Shown piece after piece: positions 32,592 to 42,224 of a DNA stretch of 64,000 nucleotides (the first letter of the stretch is position 1; each line of letters begins with the position of its first letter). The notes beneath the pieces were generated by a model, which saw only the letters and a program-made list of their open reading frames with translations, searched no databases and was not told the DNA's origin. The stretch is from Pseudodesulfovibrio senegalensis (lineage in GTDB: Bacteria > Desulfobacterota > Desulfovibrionia > Desulfovibrionales > Desulfovibrionaceae): assembly GCF_008830225.1 (NCBI RefSeq), contig NZ_WAIE01000001.1:434001-498000 (forward strand). The letters are read 5' to 3'. The position numbers were made by a program, and so were the translations under genes.

Positions 32592-34010
32592 GTGTCGCAG
32601 ACCGGTATACTTCTTCAGGCGCTTGCCAAGGGCGCAGAGGCTTTGTCACACGGCTCGGGCTGGCCGGAAAACGTGGATACGTTGCTGGCCGAACTGGGCC
32701 GGGCCACGGGCGTCAGCCGTGTGTGGATATTTCAGAACATGGAGGTCAGCGAGAATTCGTTGATCCATGACTATGTGACCGAATGGACCGCATCCCCGCG
32801 CTATTCACTGGGAGATGTGCCTTCGATGCACATGTTCCAGGTTGACGCCGAAAATCGCGAATACTGGAAAATCATACAGGAACGCAAACGAGGCGAACAT
32901 CAGGATCTGGTCATAGCCGACCTGCCTGATTGCTGGCTGCGCGCTTTTTTGCAGGAGCAGGGTGTCCTGTCCATGCTGACCTTTCCGGTAATGGTGGACG
33001 GCCAGTGGTGGGGCGTGCTCGGCCTTGATGATTGCGAGCGCGAAAAGCGTTGGGAAGAGGAGGAAATATCGGTCCTGCGGGCTGCGGTCTGCATGCTTTC
33101 CAATTCCATCCTGCGCAGCCGCCTGCATGCCCATGCCCGGCAGTTCGCCATTTTGCAGCGCATCACGGACAGCCTGACCTGGGAATATGATTTTATTCGG
33201 AACCGCATCTGGCTGGGAGGGCATTCCGTGAATACGGGCCGCACGGCTACAGGCAACAGCCATTCTCCGGTCCGGACCCTTTTGCACATGTTTCACCCCG
33301 AAGACCGTCGACCGTTTCTGCAGGGGGTGCAGCAATACATAGACAACGAGCAAGGCACCTTTCGACACGACATCCGGTTCCGGCGCAAGGGTAGCTGGGT
33401 CTGGGCCGAAGTTATCGGGACACTGGAACGCGACGACAAGGGCAGGCCCGTGCAGTTGGCCGGGATTGCGCTGGACATCCGCCGCCGCAAGCGCGAGGAA
33501 ATGCACCTTGCCCGCGAGGCCCGGCTTGATCCGCTCACCGGCATTTCCAACCGCCGCACCTTTGACCATATGCTGGAACATCACCTGAACCGGGCCGAGG
33601 ATGCGGGCGGCGATCTTTCGCTGTTGCTGATAGATTTCGACAGGTTCAAGCAGATCAACGACACCTGGGGCCACAGCGTGGGGGACATGGTACTCAAGAA
33701 ATTCGTCAACATCTGTTCGGATTGCCTGCGTTCCGACGATGTCCTTGCGCGCATTGGCGGCGAGGAGTTTGCCATCATCCTGCCCGGGGCCACCTCCAGG
33801 GCCGCGATCCGTGTGGGCGAACGTATCCGGCTCGCCGTGGAAGAACTCAACCTGCTGCTCGAAGCCGGTGCGGTCTCCTTCACTATCAGCATAGGCTGCG
33901 TCACCAAAAACAAGAAACACGACACCCCCGATGCCTTTGTGCTTGATGCGGACAAGGCTCTCTACAAGGCCAAGCACAACGGCCGCAACTGCGTGGTGAA
34001 AGGGGACTGA
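32592..34010 (+). CDS. Diguanylate cyclase, GAF-PAS-GGDEF (paralogue)
   Basis: 472 residues from GTG 32592. Same order as the gene at 8179-9687: GAF (VSRVWIFQ, WWGVLGLDD), PAS (about 190-300), GGDEF (about 310-470). The active site GGEEF and an upstream I-site RxxD (RSDD) are present, so it should make cyclic di-GMP and be product-inhibited. It reads away from the membrane protein gene, with a 160-base divergent region. Confidence 0.93.
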   Translation: MSQTGILLQALAKGAEALSHGSGWPENVDTLLAELGRATGVSRVWIFQNMEVSENSLIHDYVTEWTASPRYSLGDVPSMHMFQVDAENREYWKIIQERKRGEHQDLVIADLPDCWLRAFLQEQGVLSMLTFPVMVDGQWWGVLGLDDCEREKRWEEEEISVLRAAVCMLSNSILRSRLHAHARQFAILQRITDSLTWEYDFIRNRIWLGGHSVNTGRTATGNSHSPVRTLLHMFHPEDRRPFLQGVQQYIDNEQGTFRHDIRFRRKGSWVWAEVIGTLERDDKGRPVQLAGIALDIRRRKREEMHLAREARLDPLTGISNRRTFDHMLEHHLNRAEDAGGDLSLLLIDFDRFKQINDTWGHSVGDMVLKKFVNICSDCLRSDDVLARIGGEEFAIILPGATSRAAIRVGERIRLAVEELNLLLEAGAVSFTISIGCVTKNKKHDTPDAFVLDADKALYKAKHNGRNCVVKGD

Positions 34011-34013
34011 AGC

Positions 34014-34222
34014 ACGGGATCACGTCGTTGCTGTCCTCAGCGCGATGCCTCGCGTATGGTTGCATACGCCTCGGCCCCGCGCCTCGATTGCGCCTTGTGC
34101 TCCCGCACTTCATTCCCCTTTCACTTGGCGTTGAGCGGGGAGTGCGCAGAATATCATGGTGGGCGGTGTCTTGGTCGGCACGGGATCACGTGGTTGCTGC
34201 TCTCAGCGCGATGCCTCGCGTA
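34014..34222. repeat. Diverged palindromic repeats, two direct copies
   Basis: Bases from about 34014 (GCACGGGATCACGTCGTTGC) and about 34179 (GCACGGGATCACGTGGTTGC) match over some 45 bases, through TCAGCGCGATGCCTCGCGTAT. Copy 1 continues to GCGCCTTGTGCTCCC, paralleling the family at 31 kb; copy 2 is cut short. The 34011-34525 stretch contains no gene. Confidence 0.7.
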
Positions 34223-34239
34223 TATGTTTTTTTGGGATA

Positions 34240-34400
34240 AGCCATTTGGAGAGGCTCCTTTTTCAAAAGGGGCCTCCCCAAACCCTTCCCCCCAAACTTT
34301 TTGGCGCTTTTTTGGTGAGCGTATGGCTTTCCATCTTTTCATCAACCGCCGCGGCATCCGTAGGATGTCGCGGCAGAAAAGGGATGCAAGGGACGTGTCC
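34240..34400. repeat. Second-family repeat, reverse orientation
   Basis: CTCCTTTTTCAAAAGGGGCC, CCCCAAACTTTTTGGCGC and downstream GCCCGCCGGAGGCG correspond to the reverse complement of the 31451-31515 unit in content and order, with insertions. Confidence 0.5.
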
Positions 34401-34463
34401 CTTGCCCGCCGGAGGCGAAATCATCCATCCAATCCCGCCATGGGCGGGGTTCCCCCTGTGATA

Positions 34464-34503
34464 AAAAAACGGGCTCCCGAAGTCGAACTGCGGGAACCCG
34501 TAT
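34464..34503 (-). terminator. Terminator of the M20 peptidase gene
   Basis: On the minus strand ACGGGTTCCCGCAG pairs with the GGGAGCCCGT side over a TTCGACTT-containing loop, followed by TTTTTTTAT. Confidence 0.8.
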
Positions 34504-34525
34504 GGGTTTGGTCCGTGCGTGCGGC

Positions 34526-35638
34526 CTATTGCGGGCTTTTCATGAACTCGGCGATCATGCGGGCAGTGTCGACAATATCCTGAACCGCGATTTTTTCGCT
34601 GGTGGTGTGCACGTTGGTCATGCCGTTGGAGATGTTGATGACCCGGTAATCCTTGCCGTGCAGGATGTTGGCGTCGCTGCCGCCGCCACAGGGCACCGCG
34701 GCAAAGGGCAGGTCCAGTGCCTTGCAACAGGCGGCTGCGCGTTGCAGCAGCGGGTCGTCTTCGGGCACGTCCAGCGCGGGATAGGAGATTTCATAGTCGA
34801 AATCGATTGTGCCCCCGATTTTTCGGGCAGCTTCCTCGCAGCAGCTGTGCATGTGGTCCAGCTGCCAGCGCAGCTTGGCGTTGTCCAGCGAGCGCGCTTC
34901 GGCTGTGAACGAGCAGGTTTCGGCCACGATGTTGGTGACCGTGCCGCCGGAAATGGAACCGAGGTTGGCCGTGGTTTCCTCGTCCACGCGCAACAGGTTC
35001 ATGCGCGCGATTGCATCGGCCGCGAGCTGGATGGCGGAAACGCCTTTTTCCGGCTCCATGCCCGCGTGGGCAGGCTTGCCGTGACAGGTGACCGTGATCC
35101 CGGCCTTGGCCGGGGCCTTGACCGTGACCGTGCCGATGGGACCGCCCGAGTCCGTGACCACCACGTTTTTCACGGGCAGGTCCGCAGGGTCGAGGTTCTT
35201 GGCTCCGTGCATGCCGGACTCCTCGGCGATGGTGAACAGCAGAAACAGGTCCGGGTGCTGTGCGTTTTCCTCGCCCATGTGCAGGGCCGCTTCGAGAATG
35301 GCGGCTATTCCGGCCTTGTCGTCGCTGCCGAGGATCGTCTCTCCGGCCGAGGTCACAATGCCGTCTTCGACCACCGGTTCGATTCCAAGGCAGGGCGGCA
35401 CGCAGTCCATGTGTGCGGAAAAGGCCATGGGTTCGCCCGGGCCGTTGCCGGGAATGCGTACGATCACGTTGCCCGTGTTGCTTCCGGCCTTTTGTCCGGC
35501 CGCGTCCACGCGCACTTCCCAGCCTTGCTTTTTGGCAAAGTCTTTCAGGTATTCGGCCATGGCCGATTCCTTGAAGGACGGGCTGTCTATTTTTACCATA
35601 TCGAGAAAATTATCCAGAAGTCGTTTCGGATCGAGCAT
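34526..35638 (-). CDS. M20-family metallopeptidase (peptidase T-like)
   Basis: 370 residues; ATG 35638 with GGAGGAACA. Zinc-site motifs in order: FSAHMDCVPP, ILGSDDKAGIA (bridging Asp), FTIAEESGMHGA (general base Glu and ligand), TDSGGPIG, and C-terminal TNVHTTSEKIAVQD. The dimerisation domain includes CHGKPAHAGMEPEKG. Relatives are aminotripeptidases or di-zinc exopeptidases of the cytoplasm. Monocistronic, with its own terminator. Confidence 0.9.
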   Translation of the reverse strand: MLDPKRLLDNFLDMVKIDSPSFKESAMAEYLKDFAKKQGWEVRVDAAGQKAGSNTGNVIVRIPGNGPGEPMAFSAHMDCVPPCLGIEPVVEDGIVTSAGETILGSDDKAGIAAILEAALHMGEENAQHPDLFLLFTIAEESGMHGAKNLDPADLPVKNVVVTDSGGPIGTVTVKAPAKAGITVTCHGKPAHAGMEPEKGVSAIQLAADAIARMNLLRVDEETTANLGSISGGTVTNIVAETCSFTAEARSLDNAKLRWQLDHMHSCCEEAARKIGGTIDFDYEISYPALDVPEDDPLLQRAAACCKALDLPFAAVPCGGGSDANILHGKDYRVINISNGMTNVHTTSEKIAVQDIVDTARMIAEFMKSPQ

Positions 35639-35747
35639 TGTTCCTCCTGTGTGATTGTCTGAAAAAGAAATGCCCCAGATTCGGGGATTAATCAATGCCC
35701 GAAACAAAATGCGGTCGGTCCTGAGAGAATGCCCGAAGCGGTGGTGG

Positions 35748-36929
35748 TTATGCCCGGGTCAGGGTATGCAGGGTGATTTCCGGGATGGTGCCGAGCCGAA
35801 GCGGCGGTCCCCAATAGCCTGTGCCCACGTTGACGTAGAGGCGGGTGTTGTCCACCAGATGCAGGCCGCGTACGTAGGGCTGGAAATAATGGATTACGTG
35901 GGTCCAGGGGAAGAACTGCCCGCCGTGGGTGTGCCCGGAAAGCTGTATGTTCACGCCTGTCTTGCGTGCTTCGAATACGGACTTGGGCCGGTGGGCCAGC
36001 AGTATGGATGCATGGTGGGCCGGGGCGCTGGCCATGGCTTTTTGCGGGCTGGATTCGTGGGACGGCTCAATATGCCTGGCCCTGAGGTCGGCCACCCCGG
36101 CCATGAGCAGCCTGCCATTGCCGCGTTGCACCAGCTGGTGTTCGTCCACAAGCGGTTGGAAGCCAACATGCTCCACCTCGCGCAGCCATGAGCGGACCCC
36201 GGAATAGTATTCGTGGTTGCCGGTGCAGAAGAACTTGCCCAGCGGAGCCTTGAGGTCGGCCAGTGGGGCCACGTCCGGCCGCAGCCACGAGGCATGGCCG
36301 TCGATGAGGTCGCCGGTGTGGACGATCATGTCGGGGGTGAGTTTGTTGACCTCGTCCACGCAACGGGCCAGCCAGTCTCCCTTGATGGTCGGGCCGATGT
36401 GCGTGTCGGAAAGCTGTGCGATGGTCAGGCCGTTCAGGTCTGCGGGCAGGTTGGGCAGAGGGTGGTTTACCCGCACCACTTCCGGCATGCGGCGGGCCTC
36501 GAAGACGGAATAGGCGGTCAGGGGCGCGGCTCCGGCCACGATGAACGCATTGGCCGTGTTGATGAGCAGCCTGCGGCGTTCAGGGTCGTGGTTTTTGAAG
36601 AATATCTTGCGTTGGGCCGGCTTTTTGGGCCGGAGTTTTCGGGTCAGGGTCCGGAGGAGCAGGGCCGTATCCTTGAAAAGAAGGAACACGACCACAAAGG
36701 AGATAAAACCCAGTCCTATGTAGTCGGCCCACTGGACAGCGTCCAGCAGGGATTGGGGTACGCCCTTGTCCCGGAGCAGGCGGATCATGGGCGGTCCGAT
36801 CAGCAATGCCCCCAAAAGTATCCATGCTGCCATGCGCACACCCGTTCTGCGGGACATGGGCACGATGACGCGCCAGCCCACATAGGCCGTCACGAAAACG
36901 GATACGGTCAGGACGATTATAAGCCACAT
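35748..36929 (-). CDS. Membrane-anchored metallophosphoesterase
   Basis: 393 residues. Four N-terminal membrane helices in the first 95 residues, then a calcineurin-like domain: QLSDTHIG, HTGDLIDG, CTGNHEYY, and SGHTHGGQ supply the two-metal site. This is the YaeI/YkuE type, whose members hydrolyse UDP-sugar lipids or other phosphodiesters at the membrane; the substrate here is unknown. Confidence 0.9.
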   Translation of the reverse strand: MWLIIVLTVSVFVTAYVGWRVIVPMSRRTGVRMAAWILLGALLIGPPMIRLLRDKGVPQSLLDAVQWADYIGLGFISFVVVFLLFKDTALLLRTLTRKLRPKKPAQRKIFFKNHDPERRRLLINTANAFIVAGAAPLTAYSVFEARRMPEVVRVNHPLPNLPADLNGLTIAQLSDTHIGPTIKGDWLARCVDEVNKLTPDMIVHTGDLIDGHASWLRPDVAPLADLKAPLGKFFCTGNHEYYSGVRSWLREVEHVGFQPLVDEHQLVQRGNGRLLMAGVADLRARHIEPSHESSPQKAMASAPAHHASILLAHRPKSVFEARKTGVNIQLSGHTHGGQFFPWTHVIHYFQPYVRGLHLVDNTRLYVNVGTGYWGPPLRLGTIPEITLHTLTRA

Positions 36930-37085
36930 GCGTGTGACGCTCCGGGTACGTTTTGGTCGTATTGTGTCCTAAAAAGCGTATTGGCGCAATATGGTGTGCG
37001 AATATGTTGGAAAAATGAAATAAAATACGAGGTTGGATGCGCGGACGGCAATGGCGTCGCTGCCTGCGCCGCCCTGCGCACGCCC

Positions 37086-37991
37086 CTAGGGCGTGATTTC
37101 CGTGCCAATGCCCGAACGAGTGAACATTTCCAGCAACACGCAGTTTTCCACCCGGCCGTCGATGATGTGCGCCTTTTCCACGGCGGGCAGGGCTTCCAGG
37201 CAGCACTTGATCTTGGGGATCATGCCGCCCTTGGCGGTGCCGTCCTCGATGACGGCAAAGGCTTCGTTGCGGTCCATGGAGGTGATGAGTTCTCCGTCCT
37301 TGTCCAGCAGCCCCGGAACATCGGTGAGCAGGTGCAGCCGTTTTGCGCCGAGCGCTGCTGCCACGGCACCGGCCACGGAGTCCGCGTTGATGTTGTATGT
37401 GTTGCCCTGATCGTCCACGCCCACGGGCGCTATGACCGGGATGAAACCGGATTGTTCCATGGTACGGATGACATCCACGTTGACTTCGGCCACTTCGCCC
37501 ACCTTGCCCAGATCGATGATCTCCGGGGCCGTGTCATCCTTTTCAATGGCCAGTTCCTTGCGCTCGGCCTTGATGAGCATGCCGTCCTTGCCGGAAAGGC
37601 CCACGGCGCGGCCGCCGTGCATGTTGAGCAGGTTGACGATCTGCTTGTTGACCTTGCCAACCAGCACCATTTCCACCACGTCCATGGTGGCGGCGTCCGT
37701 AACCCGGTATCCCTGCCGGAACTGGGTTGGAATATTGAGCGCTTCGAGCATTTTTCCGATCTGCGGTCCGCCGCCGTGGACCACGACCGGGTTGACCCCG
37801 ATGTATTTGAGCAGGATCACGTTCAGGGCAAACGCTTTTTTCAGGTCTTCGTCGATCATGGCGTTGCCGCCGTACTTGATGACCACGGTTTTTTTATAGA
37901 ACTCGCTGATGTAGGGCAGGGTTTCGATGATGCCACGAGCCTGCTTCTGGTAGCGTTTCATGTCGCGTTCGGAAATGGGTTGTTTTTTCAT
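37086..37991 (-). CDS. argB: Acetylglutamate kinase
   Basis: 301 residues from ATG 37991; another ATG at 38015 lies upstream and neither has a strong ribosome site. Amino-acid kinase fold: [58 protein letters not shown] and [14 protein letters not shown]. It phosphorylates N-acetylglutamate in arginine synthesis and, from the N-terminal helix ([20 protein letters not shown]), probably is the arginine-inhibited hexameric type. No other arg gene is adjacent. Confidence 0.95.
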   Translation of the reverse strand: MKKQPISERDMKRYQKQARGIIETLPYISEFYKKTVVIKYGGNAMIDEDLKKAFALNVILLKYIGVNPVVVHGGGPQIGKMLEALNIPTQFRQGYRVTDAATMDVVEMVLVGKVNKQIVNLLNMHGGRAVGLSGKDGMLIKAERKELAIEKDDTAPEIIDLGKVGEVAEVNVDVIRTMEQSGFIPVIAPVGVDDQGNTYNINADSVAGAVAAALGAKRLHLLTDVPGLLDKDGELITSMDRNEAFAVIEDGTAKGGMIPKIKCCLEALPAVEKAHIIDGRVENCVLLEMFTRSGIGTEITP

Positions 37992-38120
37992 GGGGGTATG
38001 TTCGCTCCGTTTCATTGCAATGACTGGCCGATAGTTGCCCAAGCCCGCCCGTAAGTCAATGGCCGGGGCAATGCGCATCATGCTGGTGACAGAACGCCCG
38101 GCTTGGGCTAACCTTGTGGC

Positions 38121-39341
38121 ATGACCGACAATCACACGACGTTTTTGAGCGCCTTTCGTTTCAATCGCATGGAGTTGGCCGGTTCCCTGGGTGACCTCGG
38201 CACGTTGTTGCCGCTGGCCATGGGGCTGATCATGGTCAACGGCCTTGATCCGGTGGGGCTGTTCGTTTCCGTGGGACTGCTCTATATACTGGGCGGGCTG
38301 TATTACCGGGTTCCCATTGCCGTGCAACCCATGAAGGTCATTTCGGCCTATGCCATTGCAACGGCCGCAACCCCGGCGCAGATATCGGCTTCGGGCTGGC
38401 TGCTTGCGGGCATGCTGCTTTTTTTGGGGGTGAGCGGGCTTGTGGACAGGGTTTCGCGCCTCATACCCGTGTGTGTGGTGCGCGGGGTCCAGCTTTCCAC
38501 GGGTGTGCTGCTCATGTCCAAGGGCGCGTCCTTCATCGCCGGAACCTCGGCGTACCAGCAGGCCCAGGGGGCCCCAGAACCGTTTCTGTCCGTGCAGTTT
38601 CTGGGACCGGTGCCGGTGGGCGCACTCATCGGTGCGGTGCTGGGCGTGGCCGCCCTGCTGCTTTTGAACAGCCGTCGTTTCCCGGCCGGCTTGGTGGTGG
38701 TCGTCGCCGGATTCGGCTGCGGGCTGCTGTTGGGCGGGGCCTCCGGGTTGGGCGGTGTGCATGCCGGATTTTTCCTGCCGGAAATTCTGCCGTTCGGCCT
38801 GCCTTCGGGGGTGGATTTCACGTGGGCGCTGCTGGCCCTCGCCCTGCCGCAGATTCCCATGACATTGGGCAATGCGGTCATCGCCAACCGAGACCTGAGC
38901 CATGAATATTTCGGGGGACAGAGCCGAAGGGTCACGGACCGGGCCCTGTGTGTGAGCATGGGGCTGGCCAACATGCTGGCCGCCCTGTTGGGCGGCATGC
39001 CCTTGTGCCACGGCGCAGGCGGGCTGGCCGCTCATTATCGTTTCGGGGCGAGAACCGCCGGTTCCAACCTGCTGATCGGCGGCGGTTTCCTGGTGCTGGC
39101 CTTGGGGCTTGGCGCCGGGGCGTTGCTTGTCCTGCGCCTGATTCCCCTTGCCGCGCTTGGCGTATTGCTTGTCTTTGCCGGAGTTCAGCTGGGACTGGCT
39201 ATCATGGACCTCAGAAAACGCAGCGACATGTTCGTGACGCTGGCCATGTGCGGCATTGCCCTCGGTCTGAACCTGGCGTGGGCGTTCGGGGCCGGGCTGG
39301 GGCTGGCGCTGGTTTTGCGCAAGGGAACAGTCAGGGTCTGA
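38121..39341 (+). CDS. MOT1-like putative molybdate/sulfate transporter
   Basis: 406 residues, about ten membrane helices. Conserved blocks of the MOT1/SulP-related family: [40 protein letters not shown], and [14 protein letters not shown]. Plant and algal MOT1 imports molybdate; in this bacterium molybdate or sulfate are both reasonable. It could support the molybdenum hydroxylase encoded at the end of the window, but it is 23 kb away. Confidence 0.85.
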   Translation: MTDNHTTFLSAFRFNRMELAGSLGDLGTLLPLAMGLIMVNGLDPVGLFVSVGLLYILGGLYYRVPIAVQPMKVISAYAIATAATPAQISASGWLLAGMLLFLGVSGLVDRVSRLIPVCVVRGVQLSTGVLLMSKGASFIAGTSAYQQAQGAPEPFLSVQFLGPVPVGALIGAVLGVAALLLLNSRRFPAGLVVVVAGFGCGLLLGGASGLGGVHAGFFLPEILPFGLPSGVDFTWALLALALPQIPMTLGNAVIANRDLSHEYFGGQSRRVTDRALCVSMGLANMLAALLGGMPLCHGAGGLAAHYRFGARTAGSNLLIGGGFLVLALGLGAGALLVLRLIPLAALGVLLVFAGVQLGLAIMDLRKRSDMFVTLAMCGIALGLNLAWAFGAGLGLALVLRKGTVRV

Positions 39342-39422
39342 TGTTACGAAGTGTTTCCGTGATGATTATCATTCCTTCCGGTATGGATTGCGGTATTTTC
39401 ATACCATACGGGGAGGATCGGT

Positions 39423-39815
39423 GTGAGGGTCTTGCGTCAGCTTTTCAACTGCGTGCTGGCAGGTTCCATCGGTAGTTTGCTTGCCTGCCTTATGTTGCGG
39501 GGAGCCGTGGCCGTGGGGTTCGAGGTGCCTGTGCGGGTCGGGGATGCCGGATTCTGCCTCGGCTGGGCCGTGCCCCGCATGGTGGTCTGGTCACTGTGGG
39601 GTGTGTTGTTCCTGTTGCCGTTTTTGTCCAACAGGTTGGTTCGCAAGGGATTGCTGATCAGTCTGGTGCCCAGCGCATTCATGTTTCTCGAAGCGTTGCT
39701 TCATGCCAACGGGCAATGGATCGGATCGGCCATCGCGTTCGTGCTGGTCTTCAATGCTGTCTGGGCATTGTGTACGGCCGGGTGGTTGATTTTGGACCGG
39801 CACTGGGAATTCTGA
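39423..39815 (+). CDS. Small integral membrane protein, 130 aa
   Basis: GTG 39423 with GGGGAGGA upstream. About four hydrophobic segments (CVLAGSIGSLLACLMLRGAV; MVVWSLWGVLFLLPF; LLISLVPSAFMFLEALL; FVLVFNAVWALCTAGWLIL). No recognised family. An imperfect palindrome with GGTATGG..CCATAC elements precedes it (39379-39412). Confidence 0.65.
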   Translation: MRVLRQLFNCVLAGSIGSLLACLMLRGAVAVGFEVPVRVGDAGFCLGWAVPRMVVWSLWGVLFLLPFLSNRLVRKGLLISLVPSAFMFLEALLHANGQWIGSAIAFVLVFNAVWALCTAGWLILDRHWEF

Positions 39816-39827
39816 AGTGCTTGCGCT

Positions 39828-40562
39828 TCATGCGGAAAGGCGTTCGCAGTGACTCAGGAATTTTTGCGCTTCGACAAATGAGGGATTCAGGTCCAGCGCA
39901 TTTTTCAGGGACTTCATGCACCCGTCACGGTCGCCCCGTTCATAATGAACCCGGGCGAGGTTGAAGTAGAGGTTCTCGTCCTTCTTCGTGAATTCAAGCG
40001 CCTTGTTGTAATACCGGAGCGATTCGTCATAATAGCCGTTTTTGCGCAGGCTGATGCCGAATTCGTTGAACCGCTTGCGCTGTTCCTCCACAAAGACCTC
40101 GTCGATGGACAGCAGCGTCTCCAGAACCTTTTTCAGTTTTTCAAATTCATTTTTCTCCGCATATACCTTTCCGAGCCCCATGTTGGCATCCACGTTGCGG
40201 TCGTCGATCATCAGCGCCTTGATGAACTGCCTTTCCGCCTCGTTGAGGTCGCCGTTTGCAAAGGCTTCGTTGCCCTGCCGTATTTTGCGTGCCAGTGACT
40301 CAAGGGCCGGGACCGTGTTCATGCGGTAGTAGGCCGGTTCCGGAGTGTAGGTGGTCAGGAATTGGGATTTTTTGACCGAATTCTTGATGCCGGACGGCAC
40401 ATGGTATTGGTTCAGGGGCTGCACCTCGAAATCATCGGGCGACAGGATTCTCACATACCAGTACGTGATATTTTCACGGTTGCGTTTGGTTCCGCCCGTG
40501 CCGATATCACCTTCCTTGAGCATTGAGAAAACACCCAGAATCTGCGGGAATTGTTGCACCAT
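39828..40562 (-). CDS. TPR-repeat protein
   Basis: 244 residues from ATG 40562; AAGGAGG sits so close to it that GTG 40559 or a later ATG could be used. The first 80 residues form an unrecognised domain (FPQILGVFSMLKEGDIGTGG ... TYWYVRILSPDDFEVQPLNQ), followed by at least four tetratricopeptide repeats (from GNEAFANGDLNEAERQFIKA onward). A protein-interaction role is expected; the partner is unknown. Confidence 0.85.
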   Translation of the reverse strand: MVQQFPQILGVFSMLKEGDIGTGGTKRNRENITYWYVRILSPDDFEVQPLNQYHVPSGIKNSVKKSQFLTTYTPEPAYYRMNTVPALESLARKIRQGNEAFANGDLNEAERQFIKALMIDDRNVDANMGLGKVYAEKNEFEKLKKVLETLLSIDEVFVEEQRKRFNEFGISLRKNGYYDESLRYYNKALEFTKKDENLYFNLARVHYERGDRDGCMKSLKNALDLNPSFVEAQKFLSHCERLSA

Positions 40563-40695
40563 GCCTCCTTGGTCCTGCACTCCGTGTGCAATGGGGTATA
40601 CTAAAGTGCTTCATGATAGAAGAGAGCCTTGGTCCAAGGCAATAGGTATAACTCCTTTTTTTATATGAAGGCTTTAGAATGCCCGGATCACGGGC

Positions 40696-40842
40696 TCAGG
40701 GTGCGACCAGACGGTACACGAACCGTTCGTAGCAACCGCACAGGGTTCGTGCCGCATCATAGGAAAGTCCCAATTCACGCAATCGGCAATAAACGTGCAA
40801 GGGGTTGAAATGATGTTGTATGTGTGCTCTGAATTGTTGCAT
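40696..40842 (-). CDS. Small protein of unknown function, 48 aa
   Basis: ATG 40842 with GGAAG 7 bases upstream; reads MQQFRAHIQHHFNPLHVYCR, continues LRELGLSYDAARTLCGCYER and ends in VAP. Helical, with Cys-x-Cys-like residues (CGCY). Clear start and compact composition suggest a real gene. No function recognised. Confidence 0.55.
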   Translation of the reverse strand: MQQFRAHIQHHFNPLHVYCRLRELGLSYDAARTLCGCYERFVYRLVAP

Positions 40843-40968
40843 TTTCCTGCTTCCCTTTGCCTTCTTATCGGCCGGGATGCGTTAGGACTATAGTCCTGTG
40901 CCGGGGGAACGGCTGTCGGCACCTGTTTTGTGCCGACCTGAACAGGATGGGGGATTCTCCCAAAAAAA

Positions 40969-42147
40969 TCAGACAGGTGAGTTTTTCGTGCCGGGTTCGA
41001 CCCCGAAGATTGCCAACAACAGGATGGCCACGGCACAGAGCAGGCCGCTCATGTACACGGCCTCCATGCCCAGCCATGCGTAGATGCCGCCCATGAGCAT
41101 GGGCGCGGCGGTCTGGGAAAGGCGCAGGATCATGCCGTTGGCGGCCATGAACGCGCCGCGCTGTTCCATGGGGGCCAGGGAGGTGAGCATGGTCATGACC
41201 GTGGGTATGTTCAGGCCCTGGGCAATGCCGAAGCAACTCACGGGCAGGATGGTCAGCCAGAATCCGGGCATGTTCGGCACGCCCACCATACAGAGTCCGT
41301 AGAACAGTGCCCCGGTGGCCAGCAACGCCCTGTTTCCGAATCGTTCCGCCAGACTGCCCAGCCGGAATGACGCCAATGCCGTGGCCAGGGAAGCGGCAAG
41401 GAACACCGAGCCGATGGTGGCGGGCGTGGACTGGAAGCGCTGGTTCAGGAGTATGGGCAGGTAGGTCACGATGGGGCCGTAGAGGATCACGAAAGTCAGG
41501 AACGTGGTGGCGAAAAGCACCAGTGCGCTTCTGGAGCGCATCTGCTGCAGGGTATCGCGCATGTAGGCGCCCAGCCCCACCTTGCTGCGGGGTTCGGGGT
41601 TGTTCATGCGCAGGGTGATGGCCAGTCCGAGGGGAATGGCCAGCAACGGCAGCACGAAAGGCCAGTTCCAGCCCAGCATTGCCAGCGCGCCGCCGATGGC
41701 CGGGAATATGGCTGTGCCCAATGAGAGCACGCCGGCGTTATAGCCCATGGCAGTGCTGCGGTCGCGTCCCGAATAGAGGTCGCCGATCATGGTTCCGTAG
41801 AGCACGCCCAGCGGGGCCGCCCCCATGCCCTGCACGAATCGCAGTACCAGCAGGGTGCGCACGTCGCGGGCAAAGAAGCAGCAGAAACCGGCGATTCCGA
41901 ACAGAAACAGGGACGGGACGAGGATTTTTTTTCGCCCCAAGCGGTCTGCCAGAACCCCCACAAGGGGCGAGAACAGCACGCCGGGCAGGGTGAACGCGGC
42001 AATGACCGTGCCTATGGTGGCCGGGGTCATGTGCAGGCCCTGCATGATGTCGGGGAGCGCAGGGATGATGCTGGATACACCCAGCACAGCCATGAGTGTG
42101 ACCCCGAAAACGAACTGGAGTTTTCTGTGCAGATAGAGCTTGGACAA
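40969..42147 (-). CDS. MFS efflux transporter
   Basis: 392 residues from TTG 42147, twelve predicted helices. The loop 2-3 motif GVLADRLGRKKIL is the MFS signature A, and VLFSPLVG plus PAIGGALAMLGWNWPF (motif C-like) fit the drug-proton antiporter (DHA1, Bcr/CflA-like) group. Substrate unknown. Confidence 0.87.
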   Translation of the reverse strand: MSKLYLHRKLQFVFGVTLMAVLGVSSIIPALPDIMQGLHMTPATIGTVIAAFTLPGVLFSPLVGVLADRLGRKKILVPSLFLFGIAGFCCFFARDVRTLLVLRFVQGMGAAPLGVLYGTMIGDLYSGRDRSTAMGYNAGVLSLGTAIFPAIGGALAMLGWNWPFVLPLLAIPLGLAITLRMNNPEPRSKVGLGAYMRDTLQQMRSRSALVLFATTFLTFVILYGPIVTYLPILLNQRFQSTPATIGSVFLAASLATALASFRLGSLAERFGNRALLATGALFYGLCMVGVPNMPGFWLTILPVSCFGIAQGLNIPTVMTMLTSLAPMEQRGAFMAANGMILRLSQTAAPMLMGGIYAWLGMEAVYMSGLLCAVAILLLAIFGVEPGTKNSPV

Positions 42148-42224
42148 TGGTGTTCCGCCTGTTGATGCGTTGGAGAGGGACCATACGCCACTTGTGTGCG
42201 AATGAAAACCCGGGCTTGTGATCG

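Noticed and set aside
36213-38054. 613-residue + strand open frame opposite the phosphoesterase and argB
   Set aside because: It is antisense to two well-supported genes and shows no recognisable domain.
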